DNA of 64,000 nt from Phorcus lineatus (Eukaryota > Mollusca > Gastropoda > Trochida > Trochidae). The notes below the pieces were generated by a model. The model ran no database searches and was not told the DNA's origin. It saw only the letters and a program-made list of their open reading frames with translations. The stretch is from the NCBI GenBank assembly GCA_921293015.1, contig OV121086.1, positions 29,932,254 through 29,996,253 on the forward strand, given 5' to 3'. Shown here piece after piece: positions 1 through 15,061 of the stretch (its first letter is position 1; each line of letters starts with the position of its first letter). The translations under genes were made by a program, and so were the position numbers.

Positions 1-3476
<3,476 letters not shown>

Positions 3477-4367
3477 GCTCTAGCCAAACTAAGAACTAGG
3501 CCATAGTTTGCAGAGTTGCTTTAGCCACCTTGTCAGCAGAATTTTATGACAATGGCATTATAAGCCAAGTACTGGATATTCAATACCATGTCACATGCAG
3601 CGGAAAATGTGATTCATAAGTATTCAGTTTGGGCTAATAAACTCTGTTGCAAACGAAAGATGGTTGAGGACTCGGTTTGCCAACTTTGGACTACCCCATC
3701 TATTTGGTGAATCCTAAAGCAAACTAAAAACATGGCTTTGAGTGGCTTAAGAGACGACAAAAGCAGACATAATTTGAAGATCGTATTTGTCCATCATAAT
3801 GAAACTTTGTTAAATTGTGGAAGAAAGGAAAGGAATGAATGTTAATGAATGTGTGTGAGATTGAGAGTTAAGAAGCGAGAGTTTGATATTGAAGATAAGT
3901 CTTGTTCCATGAAAATTTGAGAGCGGCATTACACACTGCCAATAAAAGCATTTCCCCACAAGAGTTTTATCTGCTGTGAACATACTAGCGTGTGTTGTAC
4001 AGAGCAAAATCATCCATTCTCATCATCAGACTTATCACGTCATTTCAGTGCTTTTCACATCTTTCATTGAGATTTTATAGTTTGTTCATAATCTTATTGC
4101 CATGTACTGTTCTTTATCTATGTCATGTTGGTATTTTATCATATGTCCTTCACGTTTTATGCTTACCATGGACTTGTTAAAGAATTCATTGTCCGTCTGT
4201 CTTACTGATTCACACAGAGCCAGTTCTCATCATTACTTGTACAGACTGTACTGGCTTTGTCTATTATTGTAGATCTTTTCATTTACAACAGTTGTTTGCT
4301 GTTACCAGAGCAGTGTTGATAAGGCCCCATGTGTGGTTGCTGTTCTTTTATTATTTAAAGGATTAAA
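3477..4367 (+). other. BRPF 3' UTR with candidate poly(A) signals
   Basis: Noncoding sequence after the BRPF stop. AATAAA occurs at 3636-3641 and 3941-3946, and ATTAAA at 4362-4367, so the transcript could end at any of three sites. No ORF here is convincing. Confidence 0.5.
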
Positions 4368-4921
4368 TATAAGAATGATCTAATGCTTGTGTTTGTTATC
4401 CATGTTATCTGTTTACACAATCAATATTGACATCTGTGAAACCTCCTTGATCTTAAAATAAGCTTTTAACTCCTGGCTTAAAAATCACATCTGCAGTTTC
4501 CTCAGCAAAGATGGGATGGAAAATTTATGCTTTTTTGAAAATGTTAATTGATTTTATATTTTTTAAAAAAGGTAAATAACTTGATCCATGTTAAAACCTG
4601 AGGGGCTGTGTATCTTTTGTTAAGCTCTAAAATCATTCTAGCAGTTCTTCCCTTTTACAAGGCCAATGTTTTTTAATGATACATCAAAATACTTAGGTTG
4701 ACTCTTTTAAGAGCATGCTTTTAACAACTGAAAATTTCTTCAACACGGACATGTCTTCCCATTAAAATGTTTTTTTTTCAAAGGACTGATGTCAAACTGA
4801 TGGGTTGAAATGGAGGAAGATTTTGTGGAATGATCAAACTGAATTATTTAAAACTGAATTTTCTCAAACATCATTTCCTGTACACAGTTATTCTAGTTGC
4901 TTGATCAGGCTCATGGAAGAG
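4368..4921. other. Noncoding spacer downstream of BRPF
   Basis: AT-rich sequence without an ORF or splice pattern I can support. It ends at the left target-site copy (4912-4921) of the small retroposon that follows. Confidence 0.4.
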
Positions 4922-4980
4922 GCACGCCGCTAATGGCTGAAATATTGCCCAAGCGGCGTTAAACAATAACTCACTCACTC
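4922..4980 (+). mobile_element. 59-bp SINE 3'-end insertion with target-site duplication
   Basis: A short insert made of a GCCGC...GCGGC stem-loop, then GTTAAACAATAA and an (ACTC)n tail. It is flanked by ATGGAAGAGG (4912-4921) and ATCGAAGAGG (4981-4990), a 10-bp target-site duplication with one mismatch. The layout fits a strongly 5'-truncated retroposon inserted by target-primed reverse transcription. The tail resembles repeats I associate with abalone-type genomes. No tRNA-like head is present. Confidence 0.65.
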
Positions 4981-5034
4981 ATCGAAGAGGGTATAATTAT
5001 CTTTATATTGACGGGTTAACTAAAGCATTAGTAC

Positions 5035-6125
5035 TTAAGAAATAAAGTTCGCTCTACCCCAATGTGTTTTGTAATAAAGTATAGTTTTGCCCTGAACTAT
5101 TATAACGTTAAAGCACTCGTACCGTCCTCGTGCTTTAACTATAATAGTTCAGGGCAAAACTATACTTTATTACAAAACACATTGGGGTAGAGCGAACATT
5201 ATTTCTTTTCTAAGATGCTAAAATGATCTTTACAGTGACCACTCTGATTTTAATAATCTCGAAATAAAATATAGTGTTTACATCGCTCACATTAATAATC
5301 CATGAACAGGGCTAACTGTTGGCTATTCCAAGTATAGAACCCAACCCCTAGTTTAAAACGACATTTAGTTGGTTAAAGCTCTGATTGCTGCAGTTTTGCA
5401 CTTTAACTTTTTCAATTATTCAATTTTGAATTATATTTTCTGCTTATTTTTTTCTTTAAAAACTTATACAAATTAACACCTTGGTTTTTAAAAAACCTTT
5501 ACTTTTACAAAATCTTGTCGTGCGATTATGCAGTGCCCATAGAGGCTTATCACGTGGTCAACATTCCACAAAGAGTTATGGGTAATGCTTGTTTTGGAAG
5601 CGTGATGGCGGACTGAATCCTGACATCTATTTTTTTGGCTGCTGTCATAAACGTTGAAGGTGATGATTTAATCTCTTATATAAGCAGACTGTTCGGGCTG
5701 TACACCCTGAATTATTTAATTATTAGGTTGACCGTGTCAAATTGAACCTGGTAGAGACGGTTGACGTGAAGCAACGTCACTGTCCCACGGGGCGCCGTGA
5801 CCTGACGCGAAACAACGCTGTCACTCGACAGTCGACAAGCATTTGCTTTCCATTCTTATTTCCGGTAGATAGAACTAAATGATTCGAAACTAGTCACCAT
5901 TAAAAGAAACATTTGCGGCAAAAGTGACAACACGATAGACATTGATAGGGACAAGCCATGTTGATCGAAAGAACCGAGATGAAAGGTTACCATGGACGCG
6001 TGATCACGAGGGGGCAGCGGGGAAGAGCGGATATAACGTCATTCAATTGTTACGTCATGAAAAAAACTATACCTTTATTGTCTGATAAAGTACTTTTTTT
6101 TCGATTGTTCTAACCGCTAGGCATC
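5035..6125 (+). mobile_element. Hairpin-headed nonautonomous element, copy A
   Basis: A 1.09-kb segment repeated at 48840-49951 in the same orientation. It opens with a long palindrome (about 80-nt arms, 5037-5208) and continues with a body of about 900 bp that is strongly similar to copy B; the clearest differences are scattered substitutions and a short insertion in B near 49350. The body contains a TATATAAG box (5677-5684), an ATGGCGGAC context near 5605 and several ACGTCA half sites, but no shared ORF. The right end (near 6080) carries an inverted, diverged echo of the left arm (ACTATACCTTTATTG against AATAAAGTATAGT). Both copies stop matching after GCTAGGCATC. It reads as a MITE or foldback-like element; the mobilising enzyme is not in the window. 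Confidence 0.75.
5037..5208. repeat. Terminal hairpin of copy A
   Basis: Inverted arms of about 80 nt (5037-5116 and 5130-5208) differ at one base plus a 2-nt asymmetry (TATAACGTT on the left, AACTATA on the right), around a loop of about 13 nt. AATAAAGT motifs occur in both arms. The 2-nt asymmetry marks the orientation of the loop and is on the other side in copy B. Confidence 0.9.
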
Positions 6126-6668
6126 ACAGGGGCGTGTATCGCTTAGAAATAGCTTTAGAACGACATATATACCCATAGACCCTACCCTACTACTATATAA
6201 AAGGAAAGGGATGTAACGACCAAACCACCCCATGCTCGAACAAAGTCAGTTTTCGCATCCAAAATAATTTTTCTGGACAAATTGTTCACTACGATTCGAA
6301 AGCTAAATGATTTCCCTACAAAACGAGCTATGGATTGTCAAAATCGGGTAATTATTTCAAAAGTTACATGCAACGACGCCCCGAAAATCGCTACCGCCAG
6401 ATTTTCAGGCCAAAATCCCCACTCACGAAAAACAGCAAAAACTCACCGTTTAACATCGTTTATTGATTCCAGCAATGTTGACAACACCAATGTAGAGCTC
6501 GATTCGATCGGCGACATCGAACTACATGTTCACAATATGAGAACAGCACCTAATTATTATTTCTACGAGTGCTAGCAGACATTATATAAAAAATCATCTG
6601 CCTTGCGGTTGTCTTGTCCACCATAACAGTGGCCTTGACATTCATTTGACCTCGTAGCCGCAGCAAAT
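6126..6668 (+). repeat. 543-bp inverted repeat, left copy
   Basis: Matches the reverse complement of 11518-12060 at 542 of 543 positions (C at 6161 against A on the other copy). It starts directly at the right end of hairpin element A. It contains a good TATA box (TATATAAAAGG, 6194-6204) and an open frame whose first ATG is at 6330, running to 6575 (81 codons). That frame is open from 6282 without an ATG. The predicted peptide is unfamiliar, and its identity in the two copies only reflects the young duplication, so it is not evidence of coding function. Confidence 0.9.
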
Positions 6669-9377
6669 TTACAAATTAAAGGATTTGGTAGAAATTAACA
6701 TTGAGTATTTTCTTTTAAATTCCCTTCTCCAGTCATGTGTGTTTTAATGAGTCCAAAATATTAAATAAACTTGTTCTTTATAACTATGGGTCAAATTATA
6801 CTTTTTTTTAAACGTTCCAGAAATATGTAATTAGTCGACTGGCAAATGTCAAAATTTCAAACGAATCGTTAGAAAAACGAAACATTACCTTTGATTTAAT
6901 TGACAATAATTTTTTTAAATAATTTATGTAGAACAATACACTTATTAGTATGATTTTTCATGTTTTATTAAAGAATATTAACAACTTTTACTCGGTTTAC
7001 CTAAAAATATTGTTTTGATCTTTTTCTCCAAAAAGTGATGGCATATATAATATGAACCTGTTACCTACATTAACTTAATATATTTTGCTATCCTTCTAAA
7101 TTAAAGCATATATTTTTAAAACTCAGTTATTTTTTATAATTGGAAAAGAAAATATTCAAAAATTAAAAGAATTTGTAAAGAGGTTTGAATCTCAAAGGCA
7201 AATTTGAAAGCAACTCCTAATTCTAGATAAACTACTTCCATGTTGAATATTTGATGTGCAGTTCAGATACATTATTTAATAAAATAAGTTTACCATTAGA
7301 TAGGTGATTTAATTTTATTTCTTCAAACAATAGTGATATAATTTAAATATTATCAAAACTGTGTTCGACAAAAAAAGGGATATTTATTTTTCAGAGGTCA
7401 GACAGAATTATATATTTTTTTATCAATATTGGCTTGGCTCAGGAGTGAGATCATGTAAATTATAAAAGATGTGGATAGCAATCATTGATAATGACTTGTA
7501 TTTTGTAATTCATACTGTTCAACCACCCTGGTGGTTAGGGGCATAAATGCAATGCCTCGCTTGGAAGGTTACCTTAGTTTTCTTTATTGGAAGCAATTTT
7601 GATTTTCATAGTTAAAAGATTAAAATAACAAAAACAAATTAAGTTACAACATGCTGCATTAAAACTTATTAACAGTTATGTATAATCATGTTGAAAAAAT
7701 AACTTTTCTTATAACTTCAGTTGAAAGGTAGATATTTATGCCTCATTAAAAGGTGAATTGATTAAGTTGAGAACAAATAGTCCTGTTGGCAGAGAGAATT
7801 CAATGATAGGTATCTTTTTACTAAAATAAGGCCTGTCTCTCCCCGATAAAGGAACAAACATTAACAGTGTGTCCAATAAATAAGAGAATAAATTGCATTC
7901 TGAAAGTGATCAGTATATTTTTTATGTATAAGGTCAAAAAAGCATGTCTGAAGTGACAGATCTCCAGACTGGCACAGTACTTGTATCTTTAATTGCTGTT
8001 TCAAATGCAATAAATCTGATTTAGTTATATTTTTTAGAATATTTGCGTATGGGGGCATTTTCCCCAAAATGTCCAGAATTTGTTTGCCTTGCAAGCAATA
8101 AACTCTTTAGTTTCATAAACATGTCTGTAATGGTAATGGTAATCAAATGATTTCTCTACCTTTTTTACACTTCAAAGAAATTAATTATGCTCACTGAAAT
8201 TAATTTGAGTTGAGCTTGATATAATAACACAAACCTTAACAGTGATACACACTCAACCTTTTTACAAGGTTCACAGGCGCAGAGGCACATCAGTTCTGTA
8301 ATATTTTTCTCAGTTTTAAAAGAATAGAGTCATGACCCTGGAGCTGATCAGGCTTTAAAATCTATTATCACTAGACCATAGTATTATAATACCAATCGCT
8401 TATGGAGCATATAAATATTCCATCTTTCTTAGCTTTATTAAGATTATTTAAGAAGAAGATATTTATAAGGTTATGACCTGTGTAACTTTAGTGGGGGACA
8501 AAGATATATAATATATAGTTTAGAATCCTCATTAGAAGATCATCACTATCATCTTCAGGAGAAAAAAATGAAAATAGGTTTTAGGAGGCCTTTCTTAGGT
8601 CACCAAATTAATAAATTTAGATCCTTAGTAGTCAAGGAATTGGTACTCAAAATTATATTAGGACACTGTCCCATGTCAGGCTAGATGAGGTGAAAAGTGA
8701 AATTGAATCAGTTGCAGTTTAATTCAATTGGCATTGAATATTTGATGTAGAAATTATAATTGAAAATCTAAAAACACATTCTTTGTACATCATCTGTTAT
8801 ATATCCAGCACGAAACAGACAGATTTGATTTGTAGCCCATACTTCACCTACTGTTAAGCACTCATTACAAGTTGTGCCAAAATAAACTTTCCTTGCCTAT
8901 TATTGTGTATATTATAGTCATAAAAGTATTTGTATTCAGTATGGAACATCCTTTAAAATTTACCAACTCAACCTTTTAAATATTCATAAAAACATCATGA
9001 AAGGCTTTTATGAAGTACAACCTACTGATCATCTAAGTTATGCAAAGTCTTAACAATTACTCATGGTTAATGGTATTAAACTAAAACTTTGAAAAGGGAG
9101 GTGTTATCCATAGGTGGCTAGAAATTCATGTATTAAACACATGAAATAACTATTTTATACTCCCCAAAACACACATTGAGTTCTTTGAAGGTTAATGGCA
9201 CCTATAATGATCACATATCAAATAATAAGAATCAATTGAATTCAATACAATCAATATAATTGGATATAAGTGATGAAAGTAAATGTATTGTTTTCTTAAT
9301 TGGGGACTCACTTGTATGTCTGTATATATACAAAAACATATTAAAGAATCCTCACAAATAAATTCATTGATAGTCAA
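6669..9377. other. Noncoding AT-rich intergenic DNA
   Basis: Lies between the left 543-bp repeat and the 3' end of the minus-strand small gene. I see no gene. A minus-strand open frame at 7861-8094 has no ATG start and no splice context, and I do not call it. Confidence 0.4.
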
Positions 9378-9399
9378 TTTATTTATATTATTTGAAGAT

Positions 9400-9405
9400 T
9401 TTATT
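9400..9405 (-). terminator. Candidate poly(A) signal of the 93-residue gene
   Basis: AATAAA on the minus strand, about 40 nt past the stop codon. A second one lies at 9378-9383. Confidence 0.55.
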
Positions 9406-9444
9406 GAATTACAATAGCAGAAAATTTTCAAGAGTGTCCATGTA

Positions 9445-11315
9445 TTAGAGATTCTTTTCCATGTATGCAGCAAGGATATTCTCCAGATTAAACTGTCCCC
9501 TCTTGATATCGAATCTTGTAACTGAAAAATATAAATTGGAACCAAATTAAATATGAGGCAAAAAAAGATTGTTCCATTGTCATTATAGCTCCTCAAGTAC
9601 TGCAATATTAATTGTATTTAGTGTTACAAACTAACATTTTAAATAACAAAGTATAGTCAAAGTGGTTGCTCTCATAATTCAAACAATCATGGAACTTAAT
9701 ATTTGGTTAATCATAATCTACATTGGTAAAGGTGTGTTGTATAAACATCTATGATTACAACATTTTGCTTTTAAGATAGCTGAAACAAATAGGTTTTAAA
9801 TTTAAGTTGGATTTCTTTTGCCTCTTTTACAGAATTGCTCAATCAAACTCTAGAAACAAAGTGACACTTTTCACCCAAAACGTTTCATACAGCATTAACA
9901 ACAGCTTGAGACATGGTACCTAACCAATAACCCTAAAGCCCCCTTGTTATCTGCTAATCCCCCCCCCCCCCTCCCCCCCCCCCATGGTTAGGCCCTTCCA
10001 CTACCTCTTCTCCCATTAAACCTGTTGTGACAATTGTCTTCCCTTTTCTCACTCATGGTAAAATAATATATCTAAAAAATTACCTTGAGAAACATATTTC
10101 AAATGGATCATGTCTCAGTGGCATATATCTAAAACTCTACATTATCTGCTGAAATACATTAACAGAAAATTAAAAAAAGTATTCAAATCTTTAGATTGTG
10201 GCTGTTGTGCTTACCTGGAACTTTCAAATAATGATGGAAAAGTGTCTCCACACTCTCTCCTCCTGTATTGAGACATATGCCTGCGAAGAGAGAATCATTT
10301 GTGAAAAAACACTTCTATATTTTAAACAATGTACATTTCATCGCTTTATTTCTTAAATTGATTTTTGTTTGGATAATTCTAGGCTACGTCATGTATTTGT
10401 GCTTGTCAAATTAAAACCATACTTGCTCTGCTACTCTCTTTAGAAACTTTTACCTGAATGAATAGATATGTACATGATCATATATTTGATATTTACTACA
10501 AAAAGCCAGAAGGCTATTAACCAGCTGTCACCATCAGTTTGTAAGTGTAATATGGAAGGCTCAATCTTTTATCTACATGTAAAAAAATGATATTACAAAA
10601 TGGAAATAATTCAGGTATTCTAACAGTCTTGAATAAAAATCAAATATTTAGCAGCTTATAAAATAGAAGTGCTGGTAAATACATTTGATGGTGTTATATC
10701 AAATTGATAACCAGATCATTAAAATGACATAAATTCTCAATCAAATACTCACTGTTTATGTCTGTGACATGCCTTCATCTGAAATCCAAAATAAAAATCA
10801 TGACTTAGACTTTTGTTAAAATGGTTTCAAACTTAATTTAACTTATCATTTACCTATTCTAGTTTCACATATATATTTTATAATCATATACAGATATAGC
10901 ACCTTCAAATTTTCAAAAGGCATGCATACCTAATCGATAAAGTTGGTATTATTGTTAAATGTTAAAAAAAATGGCACTTTCATCTAAAATCAATAATCAA
11001 TTATGCCTGTCTTATTGGGTTTTTTTTAATGGAATATTGGCAAAGTAATTACATTTATAAATAACTTTTTATGATGTTTAGATGTATAAACAATCACTAA
11101 AGTAAAATAATAAATTGATGTTAAAATGATAGATTGATGGCAATTAAAGAAAAAAATATAATTATCAGTGAAAACATCGTATACGCCGATGCTTACCTGA
11201 TGGAGGCTTCGCAATTTGAAGGCATCGGTCCATTAATTATTCCCAGCAGCGGAGAGAAGTGATTCGAAGCGCCTGGAGTTGGAGAATCGTTTTTTTCTTT
11301 TGCCGATTCAGACAT
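9445..11315 (-). CDS. Small conserved-looking protein of 93 residues, function unknown
   Basis: Four exons on the minus strand: 11315-11197, 10772-10753, 10280-10215 and 9521-9445 (TAA stop). Donors are GTAAGC, GTGAGT and GTAAGC; acceptors are AAG, CAG and CAG. All phases agree and give one 93-residue frame, starting MSESAKEKND and ending NILAAYMEKNL. Exon 2 is a 20-nt microexon; the CAG acceptor 6 nt upstream of the chosen AAG would bring in an immediate stop. The N-terminal ~20 residues are polar and probably disordered. Residues ~46-93 look like a short helical region, including ESVETLFHHYLKVP and FNLENILAAYMEKN. There is no signal peptide or membrane segment. I do not recognise the family. 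The agreement of six splice sites with one frame is the main support. It is convergent with BRPF, and the right 543-bp repeat starts 200 bp upstream of its ATG. Confidence 0.8.
9959..9983. repeat. Poly-C tract in intron 3 of the 93-residue gene
   Basis: A run of 24 cytosines broken by one T. On the minus (transcribed) sense it is a poly-G run able to form G-quadruplex structures. It is also a likely slippage or assembly-error site. Confidence 0.9.
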
Positions 11316-11517
11316 AAAAATTTAAACTCTTACAAAAGGCTCTCTTAAATTACTATATGTGACTAATTTCCAAAAAATAACAGCTCCAGTTGCTTGTGGT
11401 AAGGTGGACACGTCTAAAAATCCTAAACGTTTTTCGACCACGTTATGTTGTTTACAAACATGGTATTGAAAGGACTGTGAGGAGTTCGATCAGAGTTCGG
11501 AGTTCGCTCACTTACTT

Positions 11518-12060
11518 ATTTGCTGCGGCTACGAGGTCAAATGAATGTCAAGGCCACTGTTATGGTGGACAAGACAACCGCAAGGCAGATGATTTTTTAT
11601 ATAATGTCTGCTAGCACTCGTAGAAATAATAATTAGGTGCTGTTCTCATATTGTGAACATGTAGTTCGATGTCGCCGATCGAATCGAGCTCTACATTGGT
11701 GTTGTCAACATTGCTGGAATCAATAAACGATGTTAAACGGTGAGTTTTTGCTGTTTTTCGTGAGTGGGGATTTTGGCCTGAAAATCTGGCGGTAGCGATT
11801 TTCGGGGCGTCGTTGCATGTAACTTTTGAAATAATTACCCGATTTTGACAATCCATAGCTCGTTTTGTAGGGAAATCATTTAGCTTTCGAATCGTAGTGA
11901 ACAATTTGTCCAGAAAAATTATTTTGGATGCGAAAACTGACTTTGTTCGAGCATGGGGTGGTTTGGTCGTTACATCCCTTTCCTTTTATATAGTAGTAGG
12001 GTAGGGTCTATGGGTATATATGTCTTTCTAAAGCTATTTCTAAGCGATACACGCCCCTGT
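11518..12060 (-). repeat. 543-bp inverted repeat, right copy
   Basis: Reverse-complement partner of 6126-6668, with one mismatch (12025). On the minus strand it carries the TATA box (11992-11982) and the same 81-codon frame (ATG at 11856, end 11611). It lies upstream of the 93-residue gene on the same strand, so its TATA box could serve that gene's 5' region, about 670 bp from the ATG. Whether it is a promoter piece copied to 6.1 kb or a dispersed repeat cannot be settled from this window. Confidence 0.9.
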
Positions 12061-14866
12061 GCTTAGTGGTATAGTTAAAGGACCAGCTAGGGGTTACGTG
12101 TCTGGCCAACGTGTACTGTGAATAATAAACATGAAACAACGTCGGTTTGTGAAGAAGTTGAATGGTTAGACGATTTATAAATACGCAGGCTGCGTGAATG
12201 GTCCATCACTGAAAACGCAGCACTTTACTTCTCTCCTAACCTCGTCCACATTTCCTGGCCACCTGTGGAATTGATTCAAATGTCTCGGATTAAAGCCGGG
12301 TACCCAAACACCTCTGACCCATAACTCGTCACGTACTGTCCAGAACTAGGCCTGATTGACCCATTTATATTCTGTTAGCATAATAGCCACTGCCAATTGG
12401 ATGCCGTAGAAACCAAACACGGAATTTGTTCAGGAAAAATTAGTTAGATACCTTGACTGCATGAGGTTATAATTAGACGTTCCACGGGGGTTTTCTCAAA
12501 AGGCGTTCATTGTCGGGTTAATGACTGTTTATAGAAGTGTTTGTACATGGGCAGTCATTACCTGACCCAGGAGGGCTGAACATGCAGCTCTGTTTGCTCA
12601 CATGGACCAACTTAAAGAAAACCTAAAGTGAAAGAACTCTACAGAGTGAGATGGTCTCGTTTTTGTTCTGTTTGGTTCATTTGAGGAAAGTCGAGAAAAT
12701 AAGATTGTGATTATTGTCTTCTTTACTTAAGATTATCTTGCATCGGACTATTGTCGGCCACTGTTTGTGTATGACGTATAGATTTCTTCGTTGAATTATG
12801 TTGTAACAAACGAAAACATGTTTACTTCCTTAAGTAAAAAAATAGGTTACAAGATGTTTACCGTTATCAAGTACAATTTGAGGTTGTCTAAAAAAATCGG
12901 AGGGATTGGCTGCATGCTTGAAACTCCAATAACTAAATCACATAATTGTTTCTCAAGACGCAGACCTCTTTTGGCAATAAATTAAAGTTAACACAGTGCT
13001 TATTTTGCTTTCGTCGTTAAAGTCGTTTTTACATCAACCAGATATCGACAATGCTGATAATGTGTCATTTAGTTGCAGGAATACGTCAACAAATTCTAAC
13101 GTGCGTTTTCAAATGCTATTGACCTTGTAACTAGGTCTGGAATTGTAGTTTGGAAATCCTGACTTGCACCCATGGGCTAACATCCATATACGCTGCATTC
13201 TTCCAAAACGCCGTTACTGACAGCTCAACCATACAAGCCCCTAGACAACCTGTTTCAGGGGGATACTGCACCAGTTCATTCGCGTTCACGTCTTCATTAC
13301 ACAGTTTTGTATACAAGTTCAACTTAGACTTTTTTCCTTGTTTCTCATGCCCCAGCTAGTTAATGTTTTCTGAAATACCCCGTCTTGAATTTGATAGAAT
13401 AAACATACGCACATGCCTTAAAATACTTGCAAGTCATTTGCGTTTTAGTGATTCTGTGTTAAATCCCAAATGCCTCTAAGGAACGTGAAAATAGATAGAA
13501 CCAAAATAAACGAAAGCGTATTCAACATACCTTCAACGAACTCAACCAGAAATAAACCAAGAAAGAATTACGTTAATAACCAAAACTGTATATTATTGTT
13601 GAGTTTTAAAAAAACCCGTAAACGACCTATGTTTCAAGTTGTCGGTAACACAAAAGAGCCGCGGAAAATACGCATTCAACTACTCTAAACATTAAAAAGT
13701 GCGGAAGTGTAACGATTGAGATTTAAAAAAAATATTTCCTCGAGATTATTAAAAGGTCAAAAACACATCCTCGGTGTAATTGCTACATGCATCTGCACAA
13801 TACTGTGTTAGTTTTAATTATTTCCTTGATTGACAAACAAACCTCTCGGAGGAAGGAATTAAGGAAAAGGCTAAGCACGTACTAGACTAGTGGGTGGTAG
13901 TCGGGGTCAACCAGGGGGACGTACTACAGCCAGTGTTTTTAATGTATCGTGCAGAAAAATCTTGTCGGTTCATTGACATGTGCAATTGTGCTGACGTTGC
14001 GTCTCTAAGTGTACCATTGTTCATTGCACATTATTCATTTCCCTAATGGGCGTATCCTTTGAATATGAAGAAGGTAAATGATAATAAAGAAATGCATACT
14101 ATGTAACACCGACCCCCAAAAATAGTGTCACAACAAATACAAAATAATTAAGTAAAATTGGAAGAACAAAATAAATAGAAAGTTGCTAGCGCTTATTGCT
14201 GAAATTTACGTGAAAGTCACCCACACTTGAAAACACGTAAAGGACTGGTAAACTTACTGTATTCTCATTGCCACACGGATAGCTCAATTGACCGGAAGTA
14301 GTAAATAACGAGTGGTTTAAAGACGTTCTCCAATTACACGACGGCGTAATTTGTGAATTTGTGAACTCGAAAACAACTTATTTATATCCGGATACTAAAA
14401 TTATTTATCACAACTTTGTTTACAAATATCCTGTCTACTCGACAAGTACATTATAGACTTTACATTTTTAAAAAACCCAAAATAGTTATCCCTGAACAGA
14501 AAGACCAGAAACATTTTCGTTTCTAATAAGATCATTTGAAAATGAAAGACTGCATTTGATAGTTGCGGGAGAGATTTAATACGCAATACACAATAAATGA
14601 CTTTGAAAGGAAGGACTTTTTTTTACAATTTTTCTGGAACTATATCGTTTATAACTATAATCAAACTGTGTTTTAATTTTTACGGATATCCATAACAATA
14701 TACAAACTGTTATTAGTCCAAGGTCGAAAGCTGAACACAATCCCAAAGCCAATTATAGTTAGTTTTTAGTTTTATCGCAAAACGAACGAGAAATACTTCA
14801 ACATTTATTATTTTTTTTCAGACCTGTTTTTCTAAAGAATTATCGCTTGTTTGAGATTTAGAGATA
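12061..14866. other. Noncoding intergenic DNA
   Basis: No gene supported. Short open frames at 13131-13322 (-) and 13470-13688 (+) have no start context, splice context or recognisable motif. Confidence 0.4.
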
Positions 14867-15061
14867 ATTACCAGAGGAAGTGTGACCTATGACTTGTGCA
14901 CATATGAAACATATGTCACTGCTTTCGTCTCACCATATGAGTTGTAAACAACGAAGTCTCCTAGGAGACGTTACATTTGGCACATATTCCTGTCATCGTC
15001 AAGTTAGTGACTTCACGATAATGACAATTACACATTCAAATGACATCATGTCATGACGTCA
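14867..15061. promoter_or_regulatory. ETS/CRE-like site cluster (left module)
   Basis: Contains AGAGGAAGTGTG (ETS-type core GGAA, from 14873), the palindrome CATATGAAACATATG near 14900, and a perfect CRE TGACGTCA at 15054-15061, with TGACATCA just before it. A related arrangement occurs at 22433-22512, so the two modules bracket the 649-residue gene. Regulatory function is inference from motifs alone. Confidence 0.35.

Noticed and set aside
7861..8094. 77-codon minus frame
   Set aside because: No ATG start (begins at TTG just after an in-frame stop), no splice or domain evidence; likely chance.
9192..9605. 137-codon minus frame
   Set aside because: Overlaps the real last exon of the 93-residue gene in another frame and is rich in Ile/Tyr/Ser from AT-rich DNA.
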